64,000 nt of DNA from Phoronis australis (Eukaryota; Phoronida; Phoronidae): assembly GCA_002633005.1 (NCBI GenBank), contig NMRA01000043.1, positions 223,463-287,462 of the forward strand. Direction: 5' to 3'. Of the stretch, positions 35,580 through 47,109 are shown one piece after another. The notes under the pieces are model-generated. The model made no database searches, was not told the DNA's origin, and saw only the letters and a program-made list of their open reading frames with translations. A program made the translations under genes and the position numbers. Position 1 is the first letter of the stretch; the number at the start of each line of letters is the position of its first letter.

Positions 35580-35630
35580 CAATCAACATTTCGTCTATTC
35601 ATTAGACATCATCTGGATCATATTTACAAA
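35580..35630 (-). ncRNA. second hammerhead-like motif (candidate)
   Basis: The minus strand reads CAGATGATGTCTAATGAATA then GACGAAATG: a 5-bp stem GTCTA/TAGAC followed by GAAA, as in a hammerhead stem II. The core heptamer has CAGATGA rather than CTGATGA. Confidence 0.3.
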
Positions 35631-35835
35631 GGACAGCAAGTCCGACACACAGCTGAGGTAACATCCATAAAGTGAAGTGAGAGATACAGGGAATATAGTC
35701 ACCATAGTTATCTGAAATTTCATCTGATTTAATGGAATGTCTTTAATTATTTTCTGTTGACATAGACTCGTGAACGTGAACTTTGTGCCAGAGGTACTGG
35801 ACGATTAATGCAATTGTCTGTTTTTGTCTTCGCAG

Positions 35836-35948
35836 GAAAATATGTTGGCAACCGTCCAATCAAGCTCAGGAAGAGTACCTGGAAGGACCGAAATGCTGAC
35901 ATTGTCAAGAAAAAGGAAAAGGAGAAAAAACGATTGGGTTTCAAATAA
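35836..35948 (+). CDS. RBM42: RBM42, last coding exon
   Basis: A 113-nt exon after a strong acceptor (TTTTTGTCTTCGCAG). It enters in phase so that the previous exon supplies the first base of a Gly codon, then reads KYVGNRPIKLRKSTWKDRN and ADIVKKKEKEKKRLGFK followed by TAA. This is the conserved end of RNA-binding protein 42: the last strand of the RRM (KYVG-RPIKLRKS) and the basic lysine-rich C-terminus (KDRN-D-V-KK-EKEKK-LG). RBM42 is a nuclear RRM protein that binds hnRNP K and RNA and takes part in splicing and stress-granule biology. Earlier exons, including the RNP1 exon, were not found here, so the preceding intron is long and holds mobile elements. A candidate polyadenylation signal AATAAA lies at 36360-36365. 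Confidence 0.85.
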
Positions 35949-36359
35949 TCGTTCTTTATTCAGTACAGAGCTGGTTTGCCGACACCGTGTGGTGCTTAAA
36001 AGAGTACTAAACACTGTTTGGATGATTTCAACCTCGTACTGTCACCTGCTAATGCATGTTGGCGTCTCACTTGAGTGGTGAAAACACAGCATTCAACTAA
36101 AAGCTTATACTCACCATTATCACATATTAGATATTATGGTTCTTAATGGCTGGTCTTTTCCTACAATTGTCGTGTAACTCACTTAAAGCGTAGGTCACGC
36201 TTTGCCAGTTGTGCAGACTTTGTAAGGAATTTTTTATTTTCCTCGGAATTATTTGAGGGTTGTCGTGATTATTATCTAGTTACAGAGAACCAGATGGGAA
36301 TGTCGTTTTCAGATTTTCAAATCTTTAAATATGCCAAAACTGGGTTTAGTATCTGTTTA

Positions 36360-36365
36360 AATAAA
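36360..36365 (+). terminator. candidate polyadenylation signal of RBM42
   Basis: AATAAA about 410 bp after the RBM42 stop codon, in AT-rich DNA. Other AATAAA-like words are common in this window, so support is only positional. Confidence 0.3.
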
Positions 36366-36763
36366 ATATAAAAAGTAGAGGTATTAAATTTACAATTTTG
36401 TCTCCTAAAAAGTATTAACCTCTAACAAGTATTTTCACCGCATGATGGTTAACACTACAGGTTTTCATCCTCTGTATTTAAGGTATGGTCGTCATTGTTC
36501 GTACAGATAAGTGACTTGTTACAAGGCTTGGAATTGTCCACAGAAACGCGGATTTCCATTTTTTTTCTTTTATTCGATCCACATATTTTTGTTTTATTTC
36601 TGCGGAAAATCGGGATTTGCCATAAAATTATCGCAGTAAATTGGTTTCTCTCTGCGGCGTTGCTGACGACTCGAAAAGCGGAAACTGCTCTTTATGTTTC
36701 AGAGGAACGAAAATTGTATAATTTCGGATCACAACCGCTCGAATTTGCCGACGACTCGTAACC

Positions 36764-36882
36764 ATATATATAAGAAACATGTTTTCTTAGTTGTGAGTGA
36801 CGTCATTGGCAATCGAGGAACAGACAAATTCAAGTGCCTGTGCCTGGGATAGCTTGGTTCAACAATGGCGTCTGCATTTGGT
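36764..36882 (+). promoter_or_regulatory. possible promoter and first exon of an unknown gene
   Basis: TATATATAAG at 36764-36773, then TGACGTCATTGG at 36797-36808 (a full CRE palindrome overlapping an inverted CCAAT box), then ATGG in good context at 36865 (MASAFGV...) with a possible donor GTGTGA soon after. Without a recognisable downstream exon this is only suggestive. Confidence 0.25.
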
Positions 36883-38193
36883 GTGAAGTTGCAGTGACAA
36901 ATAGTGCAATTCTGCGGTCAAAAATGCGTGGAGCGTGGAGTTGACTGAACATTTCGTGGTAAAAGTGGATAAAAGAAACGGTCAATGTCTTCACAAACCA
37001 AGGTTTGTGCTCTGTAAACTTTGAGAGAGGAACAATTACGGAATGCGTGGTCGAGTCGCCTTGGACTAAGTTGGAGTCAGAGGACTGACTGAAAACGATG
37101 AAACGCTAGAAATAACAACTCTTCCTGAAAGGAAATTCAACCGTAACCGGTTACTTGTTGGATTGGAATCGTGGAATGTGAGTGATGTATGAAATTCTTT
37201 TGTTTGATCCCGCATGCATGCCCGTTGCTGTTGGCTGCTAGTGCTAGGCCTGACCGCCTGAGTGCGATTTTCTACGTGCCGCTGAAATGGGACACAAAGT
37301 GCTATTTTCGTTACTGCAAATGTGTTTTAAATTGCCTTTTATGTATTTCAATTTATTTTGCCATTTTTCGTGTTCTATGTTGTGACTCGAGTTTTGTAGT
37401 TCGAGAGAAGTGATCACGTGACAGATTCTGAATGATCTGATTGGTCTAAGCCATTGTTTACAAATTCTGCCAGTGACCTGGTAGGCCTAGTTATTTCTTG
37501 TCACGTAGTTTCTTCTACACCAGTGTGGCGTATGAACAATTAACTCATGTAATCACTGTTTGAAACTGAAAAGTTTGGCCAACTTAGGATTGTGGTTGAT
37601 GCATTATATGATTTAAAGTATGTTATTTTTTACTTTTATTTTTCCATACTAACTGTTGGGGTATGAGCCACAGGTTTTCGTCTTGACTTTTTTTCCATTT
37701 GCGTTGGAATTTAATTGCTTGTTGGAATTAAATGTGTATGTACTTCAGGCTTTCTAGATAATCTATGGATCTATTTTCAATTTTTTTTGTAATTTTGTAT
37801 CGTAATTATAAGAATTGATAGTAATTTTATAGGTCTCCCTGCAGCAAATCAAGAATAAGCTCCTGCCACTCACATTGCAAATTTTTCATCATTATCTTTA
37901 TCATTTTAATTCTAAAAAATATCTTTTGTTGCATCTAATTGCCTTCATTGTTGTTGCTGAAATAGATGTCAGGTACTGCTTAAGATGAGTGCATTTTTGC
38001 CAACACGCCACAGTAACAGGTCATCCTGTGGTACTAATGTTTACTTTCGATCTGTTGAGGTATGGTTTAGATTGAAATGTGTACTTAGCGCCGTAAAAAT
38101 TTCCTCTTTTTTGTCATGGGTCATTCCAAGCCCTGTTATTAATATTCCGATTCCTGTTTTGCTAGTCATTGGTTAGGACTGTTGAATAAAAAC
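36883..38193. other. non-coding stretch, no supported gene
   Basis: A frame at 37985-38059 (MSAFLPTRHSNRSSCGTNVY...) ends at a possible donor GTATGG, but no family is recognisable. Nothing else stands out. Confidence 0.4.
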
Positions 38194-38317
38194 GTTATGA
38201 TGTGGTAGGCATGTGTGAAACTGTGTCTTTATCTGGGAATAGGTGTATGGCCTTTGTTATGATGTGGTAGGCATATGTGACACTGTCTTTATCTGGAACT
38301 ATGTGTATGGCCTTTGT
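38194..38317. repeat. 62-bp tandem duplication
   Basis: Two adjacent copies starting GTTATGATGTGGTAGGCAT at 38194 and 38256, ending ATGGCCTTTG, with small differences. Confidence 0.9.
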
Positions 38318-38632
38318 GTGCAACAATAATGATTGAAACTTAGTTTGATTTATTTTCTCACCACTGGAGACGCTTTTAAGCAAAAATTGGTGTCAAATTG
38401 TGTTCACTGTGTGCCATTGATTGGTGTGCGTACAGAACGAAGACCTTTTACTGCTGTTTTGGAGTAATTCAAACCTCCAGCAAACTGCCAGCAAAAGTAA
38501 CCCTTGTGACTGTTACATTACTGGCGTTTTTGTTGATAGCCGAAACGCTAGCATTTTAAACAGCACGTGAACCAGGTATGAGACACTGTTTGTGAAATAA
38601 CCTGATGCTTTGGGTAAGAGCATATGGCATTT

Positions 38633-38817
38633 GTTGATTGACTTAGGGTTGAAAGTTTGCTGGATATTTGTCAGGTGGGATACCAAGTTTTGTTGGTTGA
38701 CTTAGGGTTGAAAGTTTGCTGTTCAGAATATTTGTCAAGTGGGATACCAAGTTTTATTGGTTGACTTACGGTTGAAAGTTTGCTGAATATTTGTCAGGGG
38801 GATACCAAGTTTTGTTG
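38633..38817. repeat. ~60-bp tandem repeat x 3
   Basis: Three copies starting GTTGATTGACTTAGGGTTGA at 38633, 38692 and about 38756 (59- and 64-bp spacing), each ending GGATACCAAGTTTT. The second copy has a 5-bp insertion. Confidence 0.9.
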
Positions 38818-39404
38818 CATGAGAGAGAACTCAAAAACAATGAGTTTATGTGTGGATAGAATTTTGTGTTTAAACATTAAAGTGATCCTCCAATGGATGA
38901 GGATTGAACTAAATACATAGTAAAATGTCTTATTTGTGGAAATGGTTGTCTATTTCATGGTTATAAATGATGCACTGTCTTGTAGATACAGTTGCATATG
39001 TTTCTGTTTAGTCCCTCTTTGAAGGCTTTTCCATTGTGTAGTGTAAAGTTAAATCTGTCCTTTGTTGTCATGACAACCTCTTGCAATAAATGGATTGTTT
39101 TCATGTATGTGCGGTATGGATACATATTTTGCATTTAGGACAATTTGTAGCTTTCAGCTACTAATGGATTACTAGGAAGCTGTAGTTCAACTAATTGCAG
39201 TGCCCCCTATGTTACTTTTTCTCTTACTCATAGATACTGGCTATAGGAGGCTCTAAAGCATGTTACTGCAAAGAAAGATGAAATGGTGACTTCATGCACA
39301 GATAAATGCTATTTAGGATGTATTAAGTTCCAAGCATATTCAAATATTTCAAGCTATCTCTACGCCACATATGGATAAAGACGTCAACAACAGGTTCTCA
39401 ACTT

Positions 39405-39760
39405 GCAAAACGCACATTTCAATTACTTCAACTATTCCCACTAATCGTTGCGCCACCTGCAGGCAATTCAGTGACTCTCAGGTCTTTCTTTCTCACAATG
39501 CTAGTAATACTTCAGATGGCGCCACAATTGGTAGAATTAGTTGAATAGCTCAGGCAGGATAGTTTGAGATGGCTTGGGATTAGTTGGATTCAACTAAAAT
39601 CAGCTAATTCAACTATTCCTACTAATTGCTGCGCCACCTTCGGACATGAAGATAACGTACCTGACAACGTCCACAAGCTCACAATGTTAGAGACTTCAAT
39701 CGCGAATTTCAACTAATTCAACTATTCCCACTGCTCACTGCGCCACCTGCAGGGGCAGTT
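39405..39760. repeat. interspersed short motif x 3
   Basis: TTCAACTATTCCCACTAATC with GCGCCACCTGCAGG recurs at about 39427, 39618 and 39717 with variable spacers. No coding or TIR structure is attached. Confidence 0.6.
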
Positions 39761-39800
39761 TGATAACAAACATGATGTCAGCAACAGGCTTGCATCAGTG

Positions 39801-40745
39801 TAGGCAATGACCATCGCCTCTGTTGGCCCGAACCAGAGGCGATGCAGAGGCTATAGGCGCTCTGTACGCCGGAAGCTTTTCGGCGAATTATGCCTCGCAC
39901 CGACTAAAACATCAAAGTCACGTTGTTATAAATACCTTTTGCGCATAGAGGAACACCTTACGAGGTTGTCGATGTGTCTTTAAAATTCATTCCAACTCGA
40001 ACAAATACTACCGTTATTAAACTTTTTCTTCGAGCAGTCCGTATTTCAGTTCCCAAAATCGTGAACTCACCATTTTCACTGGGCGCACGCCAAGAGATTT
40101 GACCTCATTCTTTTAACCCGGCTGAAGGTCAGAAATTGCGGTCTTACCGGCGAACTTTGAAAGCTAAGTCCCCGCCCTCTGCGTAAGTGCTGCCGGAAAC
40201 CAGCCGTGCATTTGCCGTTTTGTTAAACATTAAAATGTCAGATATGTGCACAAAGACTATTAAATGTCATATCAACAGCATATATTTTTATCAAATACAA
40301 ACGATAATTCATTGAAATACAATCAGTTTCAAGTAACGCCAAATAAAGACAAGTAGTGGTGGCATTTTGGAAATGAACATTTGACTGACAAGACCGCAAT
40401 GGCTCACCTTTGGCCTATTTAAAAATTGAGGTTATGAAGTCGCATCACGTAACGAGTGAGGTAAAAATTGGAGCGTGCGCAGTATAAAAATAATGAGTTC
40501 ACGATTTTGGGAACTGAAACAGGGACTGCTCGATGAAAAAGTTTGATAACGTGAGTATTTGTTCAAGTTGGAAGGAATTAAATACATCGGCAACCCCCTA
40601 AGGTGTTCCTCTATGGGCAAAAGGTATTTATAACAACGTGACTTTGATGTTTTAGTCGGTGCGAGGCATAATTTACCGAAAAGTTTCCGGCGTATGGAGC
40701 GCCTATAGGAGCTGCATCGCCATCAGAGGCGATGGTCATTGCCTA
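39801..40745. mobile_element. foldback element with long TIRs (MULE-like)
   Basis: Inverted arms 39801-40072 and about 40490-40745, near 90 percent complementary. Both end in TAGGCAATGACCATCGCCTC. Flanks GCATCAGTG (left, 39792-39800) and GCATCCGGTG (right, 40746-40755) could be a diverged 9-10-bp target duplication. TIRs of more than 250 bp with a 9-11-bp duplication are the Mutator style. The 400-bp middle has no transposase. Confidence 0.75.
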
Positions 40746-40761
40746 GCATCCGGTGTTGATG

Positions 40762-40920
40762 CAGTGGCGGATCTAGGATATCACAAGGGGGGGGCCCAAC
40801 TTTTTGTCCGGCTGTAAGCATTTGCGCAAACTGAATCACGATTGTAGATGCGCATAGCACCGAATTGGGGGGAGGTCGGGAGGGGGTTTGCCCCGGCCCT
40901 CCCGCTCAGGAAATTTTTCT
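40762..40920. mobile_element. MITE end (CAGTGGCGGATCTAG)
   Basis: Starts CAGTGGCGGATCTAGGATAT and continues with G-rich and C-rich blocks like 62319-62627. The right terminus was not found, so this is partial or interrupted. Confidence 0.45.
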
Positions 40921-41020
40921 GTTTTTACCTCTAAAATTTTCCTTGATTCCTGAAGACAAAAGAGGCAAAAAAGAAAAAAAAAGGAGAACGTGTCGAACAG
41001 CAAAAACTGCAAAAACTGAA

Positions 41021-41080
41021 GACTCGAACTCACGACCTCGCGCTCAGCGCGCGCGTGCGTTACCACTACACCACCACGAC
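41021..41080 (-). repeat. tRNA-like SINE head
   Basis: The minus strand reads GGTGGTGTAGTGGTAACGC (box A-like TAGTGGTAACGC) and then GAGTTCGAGTCT (box B-like), with tRNA spacing. The acceptor-stem halves do not pair, so it is not a functional tRNA; it is probably the head of a tRNA-derived SINE. Confidence 0.5.
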
Positions 41081-41563
41081 TTTCTAAAACAGCTACTCAT
41101 TTATGGTCCATAGCGTTTGCGCGCGAAAGCTACTTCTTTTTGTAATGCTCATTACACGTTTTATATTTTGTGCCATCAATTTGTCGTATTTAAAATAGTC
41201 TTCAAATGGCCAAACGACCAAATCCGTTTTTCGTGTTGGCAATAATGACGGGCTTTGGAAATCGTCTTAAGATAAGGTTTGACAAAGAGAGTATTGCGAG
41301 TTTCTGAGTGATTCACTAAGGCTTCGATTAAAATTCACATCTTACCAGCAGCTTCTGTTTTTTCATCGTCACTCAGGTTCCATTTTCTTTAAAAAATGAA
41401 GCAAATTTTCTTCATTGCACAGTGGAGCAGACGACGGAAACGGAGTCGTAGTGTGCAGCGCCACTGCCGGTCGCCTGGGATATCGCGGGAGAGCCTATAG
41501 TTCCGTTACGAATGCGCCGTGTTCCGAATTTGACACTTGAAATTGGATTTGAACCCCCCCCCC

Positions 41564-41891
41564 NNNNNNNNNNNNNNNNNNNNNNNNNNNNNNNNNNNNN
41601 NNNNNNNNNNNNNNNNNNNNNNNNNNNNNNNNNNNNNNNNNNNNNNNNNNNNNNNNNNNNNNNNNNNNNNNNNNNNNNNNNNNNNNNNNNNNNNNNNNNN
41701 NNNNNNNNNNNNNNNNNNNNNNNNNNNNNNNNNNNNNNNNNNNNNNNNNNNNNNNNNNNNNNNNNNNNNNNNNNNNNNNNNNNNNNNNNNNNNNNNNNNN
41801 NNNNNNNNNNNNNNNNNNNNNNNNNNNNNNNNNNNNNNNNNNNNNNNNNNNNNNNNNNNNNNNNNNNNNNNNNNNNNNNNNNNNNNNNNNN
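41564..41891. other. assembly gap (328 N)
   Basis: Run of N following a poly-C tract. Open frames running across it have no meaning. Confidence 1.
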
Positions 41892-42027
41892 GTAGACGCA
41901 CAACTCCCTTAGGATCAAAACTACGTTTTGTCTTTGTTTTCCCCGGCACCATTCTATCATAACCACACCTCGTTGGTTCAATGTTATGGCGAATTTGTGA
42001 ATGAAAGGACTGAGGGTATACCGAAGC

Positions 42028-42226
42028 TGTTCTGTACCTGGCGGGAGACTCAATTTACTTGAAAGCCCTTTAACCTTTGACCTTGGATAAGTGGTAAACA
42101 AATATCCACGCGGTTGTGCGGTTCCAAGGTGGTTCTGCTAAATCTTTTTTTTTTCTCGCTACGCAGTATATATTTCGTATTTGAAGTTCCCCGAGAATGA
42201 AGATAAGGTATTTTGCTAGACACAAG
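42028..42226. repeat. dispersed repeat, paired with 2796-2985
   Basis: Same orientation as 2796-2985, sharing GGTTCCAAGGTGGTTCTGCT and GAAGATAAGGTATTTTG. Confidence 0.65.
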
Positions 42227-42259
42227 TGAAATATTGTAAAAATGGCCCATTTTTGTGAA

Positions 42260-43215
42260 TAAGGTTGGACAATAGTATCGCACTGGACACTGAATGACCC
42301 ATGACAGACAAAGTGCACTCTGGAATGGGTCCGGCAGAAACCAAAAAAGGACCCCCAAAAATGAGCTAGCACATACATTTGAGGTACCACAAAAACCAAC
42401 TCCATGTGTCACAGATAGCTAAAACCCCTATGGCAGACAAAATACACTCTAGGTTGTGCCCGGCAGAAACCCCCAAAAATCTCAACCACGTTATGCCATC
42501 AAAAATTTGAGCTAGACTAGATTTTCGAGGTACCGGCCAAAACTGATTTTAAATGAACAATAGTACCGCACTGAACACCAAATGACCCCCGACAGACAAA
42601 CTGCACTCTGGATTTTGCCCAGCAGAAACCCCCAAAAATCTCAATCAACGGTATACCGTCAAAAATTTGAGCTAGACTAGATTTTCGAGGTACCGGCCAA
42701 AACTGATTTTAAATGAACAATAGTACCGCACTGAACACCCAATGACCCATGACAGACAAATTGCACTCTGGAATGGGTCCGGCAGAAACCAAAAATGACC
42801 CCCCCCCCAAAAAATGAGCTAGCACATACATTCGAGGTACCACACAAAACCAATCCCATGAGGTTCAATACATGTCACAGGTCACTAAATGCCCTATGAC
42901 AGGCAAAATTCACTCTGGATTGTGCCTGGCAGAAACTCTCAACCAAAGTATGTGTTATCGAAACTTTGAGGTACCCGAGGTAGCGGCTAAAACTGACTTA
43001 CAACCAATAATGGCGCCGCTCCAGATGATCCATGACAGACAACAAATTGTGCTCTGGAAAGCGTTCGACAGAAACTCAATTACACCGTAAAAGGAGCTAG
43101 GTCATCATTCGGGGTACCACAATAAACAATTTCCTGTGATTCAGATAGATGTTACTGGTTACCAAATACCCTATGACAGTTAAAACCCACTGTGGGTTGT
43201 GCTCGCCAGCCCCAG
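42260..43215 (+). repeat. satellite-like array, ~145-bp units, about 7 copies
   Basis: Units centred on CATGACAGACAA...TGCACTCTGGA...GGCAGAAACC at about 42298, 42426, 42585, 42746, 42891, 43027 and 43168. Two alternating subtypes (GGGTCCGGCAG and TGCCCGGCAG) give a higher-order period near 290-300 bp. The same family occurs in opposite orientation at 50110-50268 and 61388-62045. Confidence 0.85.
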
Positions 43216-43740
43216 AAATCTCAACTACCGGTAAGTAATTTTGAAAATATATGACATATTAGATGAGTTTATACTTTTGCGTCTACTGAGCTCTCACAGT
43301 GGTTGTTAAATGAATGATGGTGGAGAGTAAGCATTTTGTAAAGTACCTGATAACAGTAAAACTTTGAGATTCCAGGAACTGTCTAAAAGCAACCCACTCA
43401 GTGAAGTTTAAGAACGCAGATTGTGTAAAATATCAAACGCTATCAAAACTGCCAGCAGAAAGGATATGTCAATGACAACACATGATGGCCCCTAAATTTT
43501 CGATAGATAGAGAAACCACGAAAATTATTTCCAAAGAGCCCTTTCATCCCATTAACTACTAAACAATACGTTGAAAGAAAAGTAACAGACGTGTTTTTAA
43601 AAACCTTCTTTAATCAAAATGAACTACATGAAATAGAGCAACACTTTCAAACAGCATAGAAACAGATAATTAAAATCGCTGTATCGACGAGAACATCAAG
43701 CCGCTGTACGTTTAATGTCAACAGTAGTTTCGTGTTAGTT
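43216..43740. other. non-coding stretch, no gene seen
   Basis: No motif or array recognised after the satellite ends. Confidence 0.5.
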
Positions 43741-44030
43741 TTAATACGCTTCAATATCAGATTCGTCACTGCTACTCCGGCTTGATTCGGGCTCGCTTGT
43801 TTCGTCATAGCCCAATTCCTCTACCTCTTGATCGGCTTGGTTTTCTTGTAAATGATCAGCACCTTCAAACAGCCAGGACATCAGGAACGACAGATCCACA
43901 AAACCATTCGAGAGTGTAGTATCGATTTTGTACCTTCCAACCATAGGTAAGAGGATCCAAACCGTTTCCCGGATCGGCCGAATCCCCTCGACACCAGAGT
44001 AAGGCAACATAATGGGCTCATTTGAGCTTG
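43741..44030 (-). CDS. hypothetical exon with acidic serine-rich tail
   Basis: Minus-strand frame of about 95 codons, in-frame upstream to a TGA near 44038, so probably a terminal exon. It reads IRPIRETVWILLPMVGRYK, then SNGFVDLSFLMSWLFEGAD, and ends in a strongly acidic Ser/Glu tail (EVEELGYDETSEPESSRSSS...DIEAY). The acidic C-terminus and lack of stops are more gene-like than the other small frames nearby. I do not recognise the family. It sits 0.4 kb outside element E and may be host or repeat-derived. Confidence 0.3.
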
Positions 44031-45413
44031 TTCAATAGTATCTTTCAGCAAGGAGGGAGCAATGCGCAGTCAATCTTCTTGATGTTGGACATCGGCTTTT
44101 CCTGAAATAAATAGTGAGAAAATTTTATTGACGAGGGACCAATTGTCTAAAAGCTGACGAACAAAAACATAAAACCTCGCCGCCATTTACTGTTTTTAAA
44201 GTATGACGTCAAACTGGGCCTTTTGGTTTAATAAATACTATGAAAACATTTGAAATTATTTTCGTTGCTTTTATGAACTATATTTTATCAATAACAGTTA
44301 TTACCTTGTTTATTTTTCCGGTCATCTCGATTGATTTCAGATATCTCGCTTCATTGACATCTTTGACTCCTCCCTTCACGAAATAGGAGGCATATGTATT
44401 CTTCTAACTTTCTTTCGTCCGGGACATATACGCTTATTAAGAGTGACTCCATATAAAAACCAACAGGTAGAGTCTATAGCCAAAATCACCGATTTATTGA
44501 AATTTAGCACATGAGTTTGGTTTGTTGAGATGTAGAAAAACCTCACTTTTAAAGAATTTTCATTCATTATTTTTCTTTTTATGACCTGTACCTCCATTTT
44601 GCAACAAAATTGGGCGTCGAAGTAGGCATGTTTGAATGCATTTTACTAGCATGTGTGGTAAGGACAAAACAAATGAATAATACGAATTGAAAGGGCAATG
44701 ACTGAATAATTTAATGGCATAACTTTCAAAATCCATTTTTAAATTTGTACGTTTTGACTTTGTGAGGCAAAAACGGCTATTTTTCAGGTTTTCACTGAAG
44801 CCATTTTCGGCCAAATTTGGCACTCTGTAGCAGCCATAACGCAGCTTTCCTGAAATTGACTTTATAATAAGTTGTTTAGTGATTCCTAACCTGTTCATAA
44901 TCTAAAGAGAAAAGGCAGACAGCATTATTAATTACCATTCTATGAAAACGGCATTGATGATCATTGCTTATTACATAAAATATGTAACGTAAATCAACTG
45001 GCATGCGTGGTTCTAAATGATAGATGGCGCTGTTTTTGTTTACGTAGAGACTGAAGACGCATCTAGAATAAGAGCAGTAACACGAGGACCTTGCTATAAT
45101 TCAAGACTTCGCGAGATATTGCCCTGCATTTTAAATGAGAACACGTGGTTTTGGATAAATTTTAGAGAGGTTCTAGTGTTACTGAACTCACCCCTGCCTT
45201 GTTTTCTATCTGCCTTGTTCGTGCCACAGGCAAAGGAAGGCACCCAAGGTGGATATGGCCCCTTAGTGTCCAGTGCAAAAAATCCTTCAACTTGTCAATA
45301 GTCATTGTAACTTTGGGTTCATATTGTAATGTCCCTGCTGGTTGCTACAAATTTTAGTCGCCACCAGTCTCCAGAAATCTGGTGTTCCCCCCACACACAC
45401 CGGGCACCCTAAC

Positions 45414-45681
45414 TGTTGTGTACAGGTCACACAATAACAGGATGTTTGGAGGTTGTTATTGTTTATGAGTTCAGTAGTTTAATTGGTATTATGTCATGCG
45501 ATTCCTGGTATAGGAAGTGTGTCATAGGTAACGCATCACATGTTGTTATGTAGTTGTGTGTATATATATTGTTATGATATGTAGAATAAATCAGTTCAGT
45601 GTTCAGTTCACTGAATTCTGTTCGTTTCACTGCGTAGTTCATGGAGTGTCTACTTTATTTGACAAAGTAAGATACACAACA
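45414..45681. mobile_element. solo LTR, 268 bp
   Basis: Begins TGTTGTGTA and ends TACACAACA (9-bp inverted ends), with CTAAC directly repeated at 45409-45413 and 45682-45686 as a 5-bp target duplication. It contains AATAAA at 45585-45590. It lies in element E where the sister copy (near 15108) lacks it, so it came after E spread. Strand is unresolved. Confidence 0.85.
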
Positions 45682-46009
45682 CTAACGCTGAATATTTCTG
45701 CCAGTGTGATCATCAGTGGTATAAAAAGGTACACATTCACAGTGAATAGACAATAATTCACAAGAGACAATTTTATTAATGACTCATTCATGACAGACAT
45801 GAAGTAAACAGAAGTAACGCTCTCGACTTCATATATCACACATCTTTGACTGGTATGGTACAAAACTAGGCTAAACGTTGAGCTCATTTACCACTTCATT
45901 CAGTAAATCTGACGATATAACAGCATCTTCAGCAGAAATTGCATCGTCATAAACATTGCTGCAGACAACCTCGAAAAAATCCACCAATCTGCGTAAACAC
46001 TTTACTAGT

Positions 46010-47109
46010 GGGTTCTCGTAATGTTTTCTCCATTTTGGCACTTCCGAGGGTGAACGTTTTTATCTGACTTATCTCCTTCATCGAATATGTTCGTCAGAAA
46101 GTTCTTAACCTTTGCTGAAAATCTTGTTGACCTTTTACCTTTTTTCAATGCCTAACCTATTGCTTCAACATTCGTCTCATCCAAATAGTACTCTGAGGCT
46201 GCCTCAAGTGACGCTCCGGTTCTGGCATCTGAAAGCATTTCTGACCACTGTCGTGCGATGTGGTCATACGTGGTTTCCCTCTATAAATGTTCAGTGTGGT
46301 TACCCACATCCAAATGCTGACCTAGTTCTGCGTCTGTAGCAAAAAATTTCGAGTAGCCTTGCTGGGTACAAGGGAACTTTTGTTGAGGCTCTTCACTAGA
46401 TAGAATGCCAACCTTAACTCTTGGTGTTGAAAATCCGCCATGTCTAGAGATGTTAGTGTATTTTAGAGAAATAGGTTTCCCATTTTCTCAGTATTTGTAA
46501 GAACTTATCGTCACCTACATGGAATGATTTCCACTCGTGAATTCCTTGGGTGGAATAGTGGGAATTTGGGAATGTGCTTATACCATGAACTGAGTATTTT
46601 GGAAAAGACTTTGTTGCATTGACTGAACATGCATACACATAACATCCCTTCACACGGCCACTGGAAAGTAATGCTTCTTCCAAATCCAGAAAGTGTATGA
46701 TATTGTTACCTTCGGCTACAACTAAGTACTTTGCATGTTGTTTGAGTGGAGCGATCTTGCGATCACAGAGATCCTTTCCATTCTGACTTTTACTAAAGTC
46801 ATATCTCGAAACAGAAATGCCGGTAGAATTTGACAAGGCTGCTACGTTCAGAAGGAGATGAGCAGAGTGGTAACATCCAGCATTACATGACTCTTCCATG
46901 ACTGGTCCTTTTCAGTCAGAAATTCACCGACTCTGGGTAGTACGAGTGCGTACTCTGGCACAGGCCTTGCTTTGTGAGGTAGTTTCCTGTATCTCAAATG
47001 TTCAGTGGTGTCTTTGACATAACTCACTCAAGCACAAAGCTTTTGTGATCGGATTTTTTGCAGAATAAACTCTAAAGGAACAAGAAGGCCCATCGACATC
47101 GTCCGCCAT
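46010..47109 (-). pseudogene. element E protein, decayed multi-exon gene
   Basis: The minus strand from ATG at 47109 reads MADDVDGPSCSFRVYSAK. Shifted frames then give HLRYRKLPHKARPVPEYAL and VLPRVGEFLTEKDQ. A 148-codon frame at 46899-46453 follows with LLLNVAALSNSTG, YDFSKSQNGKDLCDRKIAPL and GRVKGCYVYACSVN. Beyond 46450 come HGGFSTPRVKVGILSSEEP, ARQWSEMLSDARTGASLEAA and STRFSAKVKNFLTNIFDEG, with two in-frame stops. The block order (F-s-x-x-Q-x-G-K-D-x-C-D-R-k-x-a ... R-F-S-x-K-V-K-x-F-L) recurs in many uncharacterised repeat-encoded invertebrate proteins, from memory. No catalytic triad could be assigned. At least two frameshifts and two stops make it dead. Confidence 0.55.

Noticed and set aside
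41412-42101. Open frames of 120-230 codons across the first N run
   Set aside because: They are open only because N codons are untranslatable; flanking parts have no motif.
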